Under the pieces are notes generated by a model. The model was not told the origin of the DNA and ran no database searches. It saw nothing but the letters and a program-made list of their open reading frames with translations. The translations under genes were made by a program, and so were the position numbers. A stretch of 37,480 nucleotides of DNA, from the NCBI RefSeq assembly GCF_001552275.1, contig NZ_BCQW01000028.1, forward strand, positions 1-37,480, read 5' to 3'. This stretch comes from Amphibacillus sediminis NBRC 103570. GTDB lineage: Bacteria > Bacillota > Bacilli > Bacillales > Amphibacillaceae. Shown here one piece after another: positions 1 to 7,193 of this stretch. The stretch's first letter is position 1. Each line of letters starts with the position of its first letter.

Positions 1-952
1 CAAAATCTGGTATCCTAATTTTTATCATCATGCTTGTACTGAAAGTTAGTACAATAACAATTGCCAAAATTGAAAATCCCCATCTTTTATTTTTGGCATC
101 CATAATGGAGAAAACTCTATGCTTCATCCCTTTCTTCCCACTATAAAAGTTTGTAGAGAATTTGCTTTTCACCATTGGTTGTTTTCTAATAACCCCAATG
201 ATTGCTTCAACGTATTTTTGTCGACCATTCATGTCTGTACTTTTCACTACTTCTTCATCACAAGAAATCTCGCATTGAATAGCGATTTCTCTTGCTACCA
301 GATAAACGAATGGATTGAACCAATGCAGTGCTGTAGCTAAAAATACTAATGCTTTATACCAAATGTCTCTGCGTTTATAATGGATCAATTCATGCTTTAA
401 AATAAGCGGAAGCTCATCTGGAGGAATGTTGTTTACTGGAAGCAAAATAGTTGGTCGGAAAAAACCAAGCAACATAGGACTAGAAATACCAGGACAGGTT
501 TGCAATTCTATCTGTTTCCTAATACGCAACTCCGTTTGAACCCCATGCAACATATTCAGTACTTGTTCATCATCCACTTTAATGCTCCAACGTTTCACCA
601 TTTTCAAGAAACGTCTGTGTCGAATTATATGAATTGTGATAAAAACAGCCACACCGACAAGCCATAGCACACTAAATAGAACAGGCCATGAAAAAGTTGA
701 TAACGTGGTTATCTGATAGGGTTTTACGAAATAATTATTTGTTGCAGGCATGAATGTATCAATAGCAATTACTGAACCTTGCCAGGAAAATCTGAATGGA
801 ATAATCATCCCTAAAATAATCACCAGCCATGCATAATAACGTCCTTTTGCTGTAAAAATTTTGCTTAATAATGGCGTGACCGCAATGTACACAATCGCGA
901 TTATTGACATAGCAATAGAAACTTCAAGTAACGAAATCATAAATTGCTGCAA
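1..952 (-). CDS. BlaR1-like M56 family membrane metallopeptidase (partial, runs off the left edge)
   Basis: The minus strand is open from about 952 to base 1 with no stop, so at least 317 residues are present and the C-terminus lies outside the window. Several hydrophobic segments occur in the N-terminal third. A zinc-protease motif H-E-L-I-H lies at about residues 187-191 and is followed by Y-K-R-R-D, typical of M56/BlaR1 antirepressor peptidases. In that family an extracellular sensor signal activates the cytoplasmic protease, which inactivates a BlaI-type repressor. The repressor gene lies immediately upstream with a 2-base gap. The best start is TTG at 952, 8 bases after a GGAGG inside the end of the repressor gene; ATG at 940 is the alternative. 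The sensor domain is not visible, so the inducer is unknown and beta-lactam sensing is not established. Confidence 0.88.
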   Translation of the reverse strand, partial: MQQFMISLLEVSIAMSIIAIVYIAVTPLLSKIFTAKGRYYAWLVIILGMIIPFRFSWQGSVIAIDTFMPATNNYFVKPYQITTLSTFSWPVLFSVLWLVGVAVFITIHIIRHRRFLKMVKRWSIKVDDEQVLNMLHGVQTELRIRKQIELQTCPGISSPMLLGFFRPTILLPVNNIPPDELPLILKHELIHYKRRDIWYKALVFLATALHWFNPFVYLVAREIAIQCEISCDEEVVKSTDMNGRQKYVEAIIGVIRKQPMVKSKFSTNFYSGKKGMKHRVFSIMDAKNKRWGFSILAIVIVLTFSTSMMIKIRIPDF

Positions 953-954
953 AG

Positions 955-1332
955 TTATTTCCTCCGTTCTTTAGCCCATTTCAATAATTCATCTAATTCT
1001 TTCTCGGAAGGCTCTTTTGTGTTGTACAAAGTGTTGACTAGGCTTAAAAATGAGTTTTTATGATACTGTTTCATAAACTTTTCTGTTTCTAATTCGAGAT
1101 AATCTTCTTTACTTATTAAAGGATAATACGTACGCTCTTTTCCTTTTTTTTCTGTTCGTAAAAACCCTCTTTCGACTAAACGTCTCATAAGGGTAAGTAC
1201 AGTAGGTGCTTTCCATTTGCGTTTATCCCCTATTTCTTCCATAATCATCGCTGTTGTGATAGGTGATTCTTTCTCCCATACAACCTTCATAATTTCAAAT
1301 TCTGCGTCTGGCAGCCTCTTCATATTTTCCAT
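955..1332 (-). CDS. BlaI/MecI/CopY family transcriptional repressor
   Basis: A 125-residue protein, the usual length for the family. The N-terminal half is a winged helix (roughly residues 5-75, with P-T-V-L-T-L-M-R-R-L as the likely recognition region). The C-terminal half is the helical dimerisation part that BlaR1/MecR1-type proteases cleave. BlaI-family repressors bind inverted TACA/TGTA sites and repress their own operon. It is the first gene of a two-gene operon with the M56 peptidase, and its promoter carries matching boxes. Start ATG at 1332 has an AAGGAG-type ribosome site about 8 bases upstream. No beta-lactamase gene is in view, so the regulated target may be elsewhere or only this operon. 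Confidence 0.92.
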   Translation of the reverse strand: MENMKRLPDAEFEIMKVVWEKESPITTAMIMEEIGDKRKWKAPTVLTLMRRLVERGFLRTEKKGKERTYYPLISKEDYLELETEKFMKQYHKNSFLSLVNTLYNTKEPSEKELDELLKWAKERRK

Positions 1333-1349
1333 ACAAATAACTCCTTTTC

Positions 1350-1425
1350 TACAATTGTCTTTCTGATATTCTACACTTGTAAAATATGATAGTCAATAGC
1401 TTTAATAAATATTTTTACAATTGTC
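1350..1425 (-). promoter_or_regulatory. Promoter and BlaI-type operator boxes for the blaI-blaR1 operon
   Basis: On the minus strand a -35 TTGACT (1391-1396) and a -10 TAGAAT (1368-1373) are separated by exactly 17 bases, a strong sigma-A promoter. Three boxes resembling the BlaI/MecI half-palindromes surround it: TACAATTGTC at 1350-1359 (downstream), TACACTTGTA at 1372-1381 (overlapping the -10 and spacer) and TACAATTGTC at 1416-1425 (upstream). This arrangement would give autorepression. The promoter is seen in the sequence; the operator role is inferred from the family. Confidence 0.75.
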
Positions 1426-1441
1426 TAAAATATATGACTGT

Positions 1442-1459
1442 CTTGCCATTAATGGCAAG
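1442..1459. repeat. 18-bp perfect palindrome
   Basis: CTTGCCATTAATGGCAAG is a perfect inverted repeat with no loop, lying between the blaI promoter region and the conjugative-element remnant. It has no T-run on either side, so it is not a normal terminator. It could be a regulator site or an insertion scar; no function can be assigned. Confidence 0.5.
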
Positions 1460-1534
1460 GTCAATTCGTTTAAATACACCACCACACAGCTTTTAACCTT
1501 TAGTTGACATCTTTTTAAGTTTGGAGGAATGCAC

Positions 1535-1947
1535 ATGAATCAAGTACCTTGGTATCAACAATTAAAAGATAAACGCTTGGAATACGGTGTATCACAAAAT
1601 AAACTAGTTGTTCATATGGGAATTTCACTACTGAAAGAACAAGGATTAGATTCCGTAGGAATGCGTCCAATTAGAAGTGCAAAAGGAACGATGAGTGTGT
1701 TAGCCAAAAGGCTCGGAAATGGTCGTAGTTGGATAGAAAAGGACTTATAGGAATGAGTACTGGATTGGTTACCTTCCTTGATCATTTGGCATTAAAAACA
1801 TTATTCGGAGGAGTCGAAAGACGGACAGAAAACAAGAAAGAAAAAACTTCCGAGACATTACGAGAGAAAGTAACAAGTGCCATTGGTGAAGCGACGAGAG
1901 ACAATCTGAGATATCTCAAGGGAAAGGCAAATATCCCTGTATATTAG
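1535..1947 (+). pseudogene. Remnant of an integrative conjugative element gene, fused and frameshifted
   Basis: The first roughly 28 residues (W-Y-Q-Q-L-K-D-K-R-L-E-Y-G-V-S-Q-N-K-L) match what I remember of the helix-turn-helix N-terminus of Tn916-type relaxases (Orf20/MobT-like). The sequence then jumps to an unrelated stretch (L-L-K-E-Q-G-L-D-S-V-G-M-R-P-I), which may be the C-terminal end of a conjugation membrane protein (Orf15-like); that second match is less certain. Loss of one base near 1747 breaks the frame after W-I-E-K-D-L, and the reading continues in another frame as I-G-M-S-T-G to a stop at 1947. A good ribosome site (GGAGGA, 1523-1528) precedes ATG 1535. This looks like a large internal deletion of an element followed by decay. 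Confidence 0.55.
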
Positions 1948-2038
1948 ACGTTAAAAGCGTTGACAGGCTTTTAAAATAAAATGGTCAGTAGTATTCTAAA
2001 TGAATGAATTCGCTTATATTAATTAAGGGAAAAAGTGA

Positions 2039-2280
2039 GCCTTCGTTCAGTGGGGGTTCGACGCATAGGATGTACTCGTGCAGACGTTGCGACACGACGT
2101 CGCGAACTTAGTCAATTTCCTCTTTCCCCCACTGAACGTTAGTTGAACCAATCGGGACGTTCTAGCAGTTGGATCTACCACTTAGACATGACGTATTCCC
2201 TTATTTCTTGAACGGGGATGCTTACAAAAGCCCTTCGATGGGGCGAGTAATCGCAGTCCCAGCCAGTTACACTGTGATAA
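2039..2280 (+). ncRNA. HEARO-like (omega-RNA-like) mobile structured RNA, copy 1
   Basis: First of six related copies. It starts directly after GTGA (2035-2038). A perfect 13-bp stem pairs CGTTCAGTGGGGG (2044-2056) with CCCCCACTGAACG (2126-2138). It is followed by the conserved GTTAGTTGAACCAATCGG, a G-GATCT core, a GGCTTACAAAAGCC-type small hairpin, a GGGGCGAGTAATCGC segment and the closing CCAGTTACACTG. The 3' end is near GTGATAA. The surroundings carry the conjugative-element remnant on the left and an XRE gene on the right. Assignment to the HEARO RNA / IscB omega-RNA class rests on remembered consensus features and on the ATGA/GTGA boundary. No associated protein gene is present. Confidence 0.65.
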
Positions 2281-2340
2281 AAAAGATACCTACAAATACT
2301 TAACTTAATCAAGGTTCCTTGAATCGTAAAATACACATAG

Positions 2341-2375
2341 GAGGAAGATGACAGAATGGACTGCCATCTTCCTTT
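2341..2375. terminator. Hairpin terminator at the end of the XRE gene
   Basis: GGAAGATG and CATCTTCC form an 8-bp stem with a 14-base loop, immediately beyond the stop of the XRE gene (2376). The T-run (CCTTTT) is on the + side, so it ends + transcripts from the HEARO side best and the minus transcript less well. Confidence 0.6.
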
Positions 2376-3293
2376 TCAATCTTTACTGCTTTTCCATCCT
2401 GTGTAAGCGATTGTACAAACGGAGGCAACCAGAAACACTAACCACCCAGGATGCCAGGCATTCCAAATAAAACCGATTGCAAGAAAAACAACAGTTGCCA
2501 AGGGCCAAACTACCGCATGAATCCAGCCATGTTTGCTCAATTCCTCATCTTTCTCATACTCCTTTACATATTCTTCATTGTTAGCAACCAATCGTTCGCC
2601 CTCCATTGCCGATCCTGCAATAATGAACAAGTACACAGCAAATGCCCATGTCAGCGGCATTAGTGCTAAGAGGGGATCTCTGTCTGCATGACCTGTGTCG
2701 TTAGTCAAAAAAGGTATCCCAAAACTTAATATAATGATCACAATTCCGGTGACGATTAATATTCCATACCTTTTACGATTGGCCAAGCTTTTCTGTCTAA
2801 AGTCTTGAATAAACGAATCATCAAAAACTAATGGTTGTGTTTCAAGTTCCTCGTACGCTTTTACGCTAAAGCCTTGCCACACCAAGATAGCCACTCCAAC
2901 AGCAACAACCATCATAAACAACACATAACTAAACGCTTCTTGAAAATACATAGGCAATAAGATCGAGGCTATAAGAATAGCCACGCCAGCTGCGATTTTT
3001 TTTGCGCCCTGCTTCTTATTTAAAAGATAGGCTTCCACAACTTCCTGACTGGCATAGTAGCCCTCGTCAATCGTTCCTTGTTCTCCGAAGGGCTGATCTT
3101 CATCCTTTAATAGGTAATCGATCGAAACCTGGAATAGCCTGCTCATTTTCACCAGTTTCTCTGTTTCCGGAAAGCCTTGACCGTTCTCCCACTTACTTAC
3201 CGCTTGTCTGGAGACTTGAAGCTTTTCGGCAAATTCCTCTTGGGACCATCCTTTTTGTGCTCTCAGTTTTTTTAGTTTTTGATAAAATTCCAT
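2376..3293 (-). CDS. XRE-family transcriptional regulator with C-terminal membrane domain
   Basis: A 305-residue protein if the start is ATG 3293, which has a GAGGTGA ribosome site 5 bases upstream; the longer in-frame start at 3323 has none. Residues about 5-60 are a classic Cro/CI helix-turn-helix (L-R-A-Q-K-G-W-S-Q-E-E-F-A, then V-S-R-Q-A-V-S-K-W-E-N-G). After a linker, six or so hydrophobic segments follow from about residue 95 to the end, so the DNA-binding domain is tethered to the membrane. Such proteins are common in Firmicutes and are thought to be self-regulators or stress sensors, but their ligands are mostly unknown. It stands alone, with a hairpin terminator directly downstream. 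Function beyond DNA binding cannot be said. Confidence 0.85.
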   Translation of the reverse strand: MEFYQKLKKLRAQKGWSQEEFAEKLQVSRQAVSKWENGQGFPETEKLVKMSRLFQVSIDYLLKDEDQPFGEQGTIDEGYYASQEVVEAYLLNKKQGAKKIAAGVAILIASILLPMYFQEAFSYVLFMMVVAVGVAILVWQGFSVKAYEELETQPLVFDDSFIQDFRQKSLANRKRYGILIVTGIVIIILSFGIPFLTNDTGHADRDPLLALMPLTWAFAVYLFIIAGSAMEGERLVANNEEYVKEYEKDEELSKHGWIHAVVWPLATVVFLAIGFIWNAWHPGWLVFLVASVCTIAYTGWKSSKD

Positions 3294-3630
3294 TCTCTTC
3301 ACCTCACCCTTATCGTAAACCAACAGCCACTATTTATCTACCTACCAGAGGTTGCAACCTTGCCATTTTACAGTTGCACCTTCGCTTTTTTTGCGTAGCA
3401 TCGCGATTTTTCTCGTTGCAACACTCGTTAAGAGAGTTTTCCAGGTGAGATAGCCAGATTATAATTCTATAATCAAACCTATGAAGATATTAATCCGGGT
3501 TGTTGCCTTGTCATTCGAATTATTCCACCTTTTTCCGGTCAGCTGCGTCCTACAAAAGACAGAGCTCGCCTGCCAGACGGTCGAATAGCCAGACAAAAAC
3601 AGTCCCTCTTTTTAACCGCAGTTGCTCCAT
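3294..3630. other. Intergenic region without a supported gene
   Basis: About 340 bases between the XRE gene and the alpha/beta hydrolase gene. I see short GC-containing inverted stretches (for example GGTTGCAACC near 3351-3360) but no coding frame with a ribosome site and no convincing RNA structure. A plus-strand open frame here overlaps the XRE gene antisense and lacks codon character. Confidence 0.5.
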
Positions 3631-4668
3631 TCAATTTTGAAGCAAAGCTTTTGTCAGATTCGAAATTTCTTCGATAATAATTCCAGGTTCATGATGATGC
3701 ACATAATGGCCCGCACTGTCTAATATCATTTGTTTGTTGTTTGTTGACCATTCCGCCAGCGCTTCCTGAGACTCCGCCCACCCCTTGATCGCTTGCTGAT
3801 TGATCCCCGATGTGAACCAGATAAGCGGCAGATCCCCAAGATCACCGGCATCGATCACTTTTTTAGCATTAGACTGCAGAAGCAGCATTTCGTCAATGAC
3901 TGTGTCATTCGAAAAATTTTTCAAGAACATCGCAAGCTGCAATTTCTTGAGCGACTCAGGAATATGTTGCCCATATCCTTCTTCTGGCTGAAGCAAGGTA
4001 TCGGCAACGGATTCAATATTGGATAGCATACGCAGCACGCCGGTGTTTTTCAACGTTTGCATGCTCTTCTGAACTGCTTTCGAAGGTGTCTCATAGGTCT
4101 CGTAAAATGTCGGATTGCCAGCATCAAGAAGAACAATACCTGCAACTTCATCCGGATGTGTCTGGGCAAAGCGAATAGCTTCCAGAGAAGCGATGGAATG
4201 TGCAACGAAAAGATAAGGGCCCTTCTCCCCGCTCTCGTGCAATAAGGTGTGCAATTCTTGCGTAATGGTATCAATATCCCTTGAAACCGATGTTTGATCA
4301 CTCCAGCCATAACCAAAGCGATCATAAACGACCACCCTAGCCTGCTCGGAGAGTTTCTCATGCAGCGGGTAGAAATCCACATATGGATTTTCCGTACCAT
4401 GCCCCGAAGCCAACACAATGGTCATATCTCCTTCACCTTGTGCGTATACATGCATTTGTTGCCCTTCAACCTCAACTATTGTGCCCAATGGCGGATATTG
4501 AATGGCTTCCGCCTGCTTGCTTCGATCTTGGTAAATGGAACCCGCGATTACTGACACTACGAGCACCAACAGGATAATTAGCACTGCTTTGGGCCATCGC
4601 CTCTTCAACATCTTTGTTTTTTGTTCTAATGTCATTCTCAACCCTACTTTCATTTGTTGTTCGTTCAT
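3631..4668 (-). CDS. Membrane-anchored alpha/beta hydrolase
   Basis: About 345 residues from the ATG at 4668; other in-frame starts (4698, 4653, 4635) are possible because no ribosome site is strong. A basic segment and a single hydrophobic helix (roughly residues 28-45) form an N-terminal anchor, then a linker leads to an alpha/beta hydrolase fold on the outside. The oxyanion-type A-S-G-H-G-T, the D-R-F-G-Y-G-W-S-D stretch and the nucleophile elbow V-A-H-S-I-A-S (Ser about 158) are visible, and the catalytic His is in S-A-G-H-Y-V-H. The elbow is A-H-S-I-A rather than G-x-S-x-G. The substrate is unknown. It is divergent from the HTH regulator gene at 4801, which may control it. Confidence 0.82.
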   Translation of the reverse strand: MNEQQMKVGLRMTLEQKTKMLKRRWPKAVLIILLVLVVSVIAGSIYQDRSKQAEAIQYPPLGTIVEVEGQQMHVYAQGEGDMTIVLASGHGTENPYVDFYPLHEKLSEQARVVVYDRFGYGWSDQTSVSRDIDTITQELHTLLHESGEKGPYLFVAHSIASLEAIRFAQTHPDEVAGIVLLDAGNPTFYETYETPSKAVQKSMQTLKNTGVLRMLSNIESVADTLLQPEEGYGQHIPESLKKLQLAMFLKNFSNDTVIDEMLLLQSNAKKVIDAGDLGDLPLIWFTSGINQQAIKGWAESQEALAEWSTNNKQMILDSAGHYVHHHEPGIIIEEISNLTKALLQN

Positions 4669-4800
4669 CCCATACCAACGAGCTTTATTTGCAATCATAA
4701 ACCAATCATGCTATTATCATTATATAAAATAGTAACAGTAAGTCAAGCAATCCTTATCGTTGCTGTTACGACAATCCTATACAAATTCGAGGTGAGGACT

Positions 4801-5352
4801 GTGAAAAAAACCGATTTACTGCTTCATCCCGTACGGATGCGAATCATTCAACAGTTGCTTGCGGGAGAGCCTCAAACCATTTTGCAATTGGTGGAAGCGC
4901 TTGGTGATGTGCCGCAAGCCACTCTATACCGCCATATGAAGCTGATGCTGGAATCCAACTTGATTGAAGTCGTCCAAGTCAACAAAATACACGGACAAGA
5001 AGAACGCGTCTATGCTGTCATGCAAGAAAATTTGTCCATTTCGGAGAGTGAAGCATACTCCGCTTCTCAAGAGGACCATCTGCGGTACTTCTCCGTCTTC
5101 CATGCCAATCTGCTCCAACAAGCAACCGCTTATCTGAGCAAAACACCGCCAGAGCAGTACGCGGCAGATGGATTCGGTTATTGGAACGCACCGCTCCATA
5201 TGACGGATGAAGAGTTTTCAGCTTTTGTTGCAACCATCAATGAATTGCTGGACAAGGTTGCGGCGAATAAGCCAGCTCCTGGGCGAAAAACACGTCTTTT
5301 TGCTTCGATGATGATTCCACAATCTCAAAAAAAAACAAGTAAAGGAGAGTAA
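4801..5352 (+). CDS. ArsR-like helix-turn-helix transcriptional regulator
   Basis: A 183-residue protein from GTG 4801, preceded by GAGGTGAGG; the open frame extends further upstream but without a ribosome site. Residues about 4-70 are a winged helix: L-L-H-P-V-R-M-R-I-I-Q-Q-L-L is typical of ArsR/HTH_20 proteins, and Q-A-T-L-Y-R-H-M-K-L-M is the recognition helix. The C-terminal part is helical and rich in E, A and Y, resembling the ligand or dimer domain of PadR/ArsR-like regulators. It has no metal-binding CxC box. A small PH-like gene follows after 2 bases in the same operon, and the hydrolase gene is divergent. The target is not known. Confidence 0.78.
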   Translation: MKKTDLLLHPVRMRIIQQLLAGEPQTILQLVEALGDVPQATLYRHMKLMLESNLIEVVQVNKIHGQEERVYAVMQENLSISESEAYSASQEDHLRYFSVFHANLLQQATAYLSKTPPEQYAADGFGYWNAPLHMTDEEFSAFVATINELLDKVAANKPAPGRKTRLFASMMIPQSQKKTSKGE

Positions 5353-5354
5353 CA

Positions 5355-5711
5355 ATGAATACTCAGTTTCTTTTTGACTCTACTGAAGTCGTCTTAACGT
5401 TTTCCGGGTTAACAGCCATTACAGGTTTCAAGCGCAAATTGACAATTCCTTATTCCGCGATTATGTCCGTGCAGACAGGGCCATTCCAAGAGCGCGTCAC
5501 GGCATTGCCAACTGGAGGGGTATCTCTGCCCTTTTATCGAACAGGACGCTTTCTCCATAACGGAAAACGAACTTTCATGGCCTACTCGAAGCGACATTCG
5601 GTCGTGATTCTCGAATTGGCTTCCTCGTCTTTGTACCAGCGTATCGTTGTGGAAACCGAACAGCCTGAACAAATCAAGCAGGAGTTAATGGCCCGCTGTC
5701 AGCATTTATGA
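5355..5711 (+). CDS. Small PH-domain-like protein of unknown function
   Basis: A 118-residue soluble protein with no signal peptide. Its pattern of alternating beta strands (L-T-F-S-G-L, K-L-T-I-P-Y-S-A-I, R-T-F-M-A-Y, S-V-V-I-L-E-L) and a C-terminal helix suggest a bacterial PH-like fold, which in other proteins mediates protein or lipid contact. AAAGGAG lies 7 bases before ATG 5355. It is translationally linked to the HTH gene (2-base gap), so it probably belongs to the same response. A decayed paralogue lies at 6341-6460. The family call is by fold impression only. Confidence 0.6.
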   Translation: MNTQFLFDSTEVVLTFSGLTAITGFKRKLTIPYSAIMSVQTGPFQERVTALPTGGVSLPFYRTGRFLHNGKRTFMAYSKRHSVVILELASSSLYQRIVVETEQPEQIKQELMARCQHL

Positions 5712-5773
5712 TCTGCCTATTCTGAAACATAACTTAACGATTTTCAATAATATGACACGTATGAAAGTCCGTC

Positions 5774-5833
5774 GATGACCCATTTGCATCCGTCTATCTG
5801 AAGTATATGAATGAAGAAGAATTTATGGACTGA
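5774..5833 (+). pseudogene. Short coding remnant, C-terminal end of an unidentified gene
   Basis: The frame reads D-D-P-F-A-S-V-Y-L-K-Y-M-N-E-E-E-F-M-D then stop. The composition is protein-like and there is no start or ribosome site. It lies between the PH-like gene and the DUF4097-like pseudogene and is probably debris of a neighbouring gene lost by deletion. I cannot name the parent. Confidence 0.35.
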
Positions 5834-5901
5834 TCCGTACTTTGACAAAAGACTATAGCTACTCTACTTTTTCTCGTTGAAATTGCAAGTAGAGGGGATT
5901 T

Positions 5902-6237
5902 TTGAACAAGGCTGGAAGATGGCTATTCTTTCTCGTAGGTATAATCGTTTTAGTGACATGTGCATCTTATTTGAAGTCGAACCTGAATAAAAAAAATTTG
6001 ACGGAACTACATTAAACGTGATTCAGAATAATATTCAACCGATCTTTTTGTCAAGAACGCGAAAATGTGAAGGTAGTGAGAAAACTAGACTGGAACTTGG
6101 TCGACAATACGTTGAACCTGAAAGCCACTTGTTTTGGTCTAGCTAATTGTGATGCACGATTCGAGGTCTACGTTCCTCTTGATGTGGTGGTTCTCCGCAA
6201 TGGTAAGTCGACTCAGCTTACCGGAAAAGCTGATTGA
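5902..6237 (+). pseudogene. Broken DUF4097-like (putative adhesin) gene
   Basis: A ribosome site AGAGGGG precedes TTG 5902. The frame gives one membrane or signal helix (W-L-F-F-L-V-G-I-I-V-L-V) and then stops at TAA near 6015. From about 6060 another frame reads V-K-V-V-R-K-L-D-W ... C-D-A-R-F-E-V-Y-V-P-L-D-V-V-V to a stop at 6235-6237. The V-P-x-D-V-x-V motif and the short beta strands are what DUF4097 proteins look like. The intact relatives are several hundred residues, so this is both frameshifted and shortened. DUF4097 genes often sit beside PadR-like regulators, which fits the HTH gene upstream. Confidence 0.5.
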
Positions 6238-6340
6238 TCTGCAATATTAATATCAGCCCTACTAGAGACTCACCGTCTCTTGGAACGGTTGTTAGATTCT
6301 AGGTTTCAAGTCTTGGTTCACGAGGGTGCATATATTTTCT

Positions 6341-6460
6341 TGTCTCTTATCTGACAGGGCGCTTCTTCTATCAAAGTTTACTCGAAGCATCATTCGGTCA
6401 TCATACTCGAATTGTTCCTTCGAGTTCGTACAAACGTATTAATATGGGGACCGAGACTCC
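6341..6460 (+). pseudogene. Decayed paralogue of the PH-like gene
   Basis: The segment aligns by eye with about 5530-5665 of the intact PH-like gene: both contain ACTCGAAGC, CATTCGGTC, ATACTCGAATTG or CTCGAATTG, and CGTA followed by CGTAT. In one frame Y-S-K-H-H-S-V-I-I-L-E-L can be read (the intact protein has Y-S-K-R-H-S-V-V-I-L-E-L), then a frameshift leads to S-S-S-Y-K-R-I. There is no start and no complete frame. It indicates an old tandem duplication. Confidence 0.6.
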
Positions 6461-6514
6461 TACATCACATCGTTGCCAATTTCATGAGTTCACCCGTCCT
6501 AAAACCTCATGAAC

Positions 6515-6546
6515 AAAACCGACTTTCAAATTTGAAAGTCGGTTTT
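6515..6546. terminator. 32-bp perfect palindrome, copy of the gerE terminator
   Basis: AAAACCGACTTTCAAA is followed directly by its exact reverse complement, flanked by A and T runs, so it can stop transcription from either side. It is nearly identical to the hairpin at 8017-8047 behind gerE and is part of the duplicated block described for 6547-6600. Confidence 0.75.
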
Positions 6547-6600
6547 CAGTTCCCCATTCGCAAAAGCTTGTTAATACCCCTTAACATCTAATTTAAAATT
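6547..6600 (-). pseudogene. gerE: Decayed duplicate of the 3' end of gerE
   Basis: CAGTTCCCCAT-CGCAAAAGCT, CCCCTTAACA and CTAATTT align with 8059-8120, the last codons of gerE (M-G-E-L and the preceding helix), with small deletions removing the stop codon and about 20 internal bases. Together with the adjacent palindrome this is a second copy of the gerE 3' end plus terminator about 1.5 kb away. It is non-functional. It may mark how the two exported-protein genes between the copies arrived. Confidence 0.65.
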
Positions 6601-6647
6601 TTCGTTTTTTTAATTCGTGGTGTTTGCTAATAATCAGATTCAATAAA

Positions 6648-7193
6648 CTAATTTTCTAGAACCTTTAAATTAAATCGTATTATTTGTTGCCCCATAACGA
6701 CGGAATCTTCATCTATCCATTGAAAAATAACCATTGCTTTCGTTATACCCGCACCAGGATCAGGAGGAGAAAATCCATATATACCGTTATCAGGAATATC
6801 GCCTTGCCAGTACCCTCCTTCTTCACCTTCAAATCCAACAACTGCAATATAATAATTTGGCTTATCTTTAGCTTGTGAGAAATCAAAGTTTACAAGGTAC
6901 TTATCTAATACTACTTCGTATGGTTTAAGATCATTATTTTCTTCTTGCAAATTCAAGTAAAAAGAGAGGATTTCATCATCAGAAAGTTTTTCATTCTCCT
7001 CGTCCCAGAAAGACGTTTCAATTATTAATCCGTCTTTTTTTTGAGTATCACCTTCGTATAAGTCTTGTCCAGACCTGACTATTAATAACTCGAATTCCGG
7101 AGCTTCACTTTCTATTAAGGTATTATTACTACAGGATACTAAAACTAAAAGAAGAGAAATACATATTAATACTTTTTTAACATAACTATACAT
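6648..7193 (-). CDS. Predicted lipoprotein of unknown function
   Basis: A 181-residue protein. A lipoprotein signal peptide is clear: positive K-K, a hydrophobic run, then L-V-S-C with Cys at about residue 21 as the lipidated position, so it should be anchored to the outer face of the membrane. The mature part is acidic (many D and E) with a beta-rich C-terminus (I-Y-G-F-S-P-P-D-P-G-A-G, A-M-V-I-F-Q-W-I). I recognise no family. Its ATG shares bases with the stop of the upstream gene (TAATG), implying translational coupling and a shared function with the secreted protein. It is low in GC compared with the core genes, suggesting acquisition. Confidence 0.8.
   Translation of the reverse strand: MYSYVKKVLICISLLLVLVSCSNNTLIESEAPEFELLIVRSGQDLYEGDTQKKDGLIIETSFWDEENEKLSDDEILSFYLNLQEENNDLKPYEVVLDKYLVNFDFSQAKDKPNYYIAVVGFEGEEGGYWQGDIPDNGIYGFSPPDPGAGITKAMVIFQWIDEDSVVMGQQIIRFNLKVLEN

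Noticed and set aside
2039-2280. Considered a group II intron or retron RNA
   Set aside because: No reverse transcriptase gene, no domain V-like end (AGC ... GUU catalytic triad hairpin), and the ATGA/GTGA boundary fits HEARO better.
3002-3448. 148-codon plus-strand frame
   Set aside because: It is antisense to the XRE regulator and its promoter region, has no ribosome site, and its composition is not protein-like.
4050-4418. 122-codon minus-strand frame
   Set aside because: It is a frame-shifted shadow inside the alpha/beta hydrolase gene.
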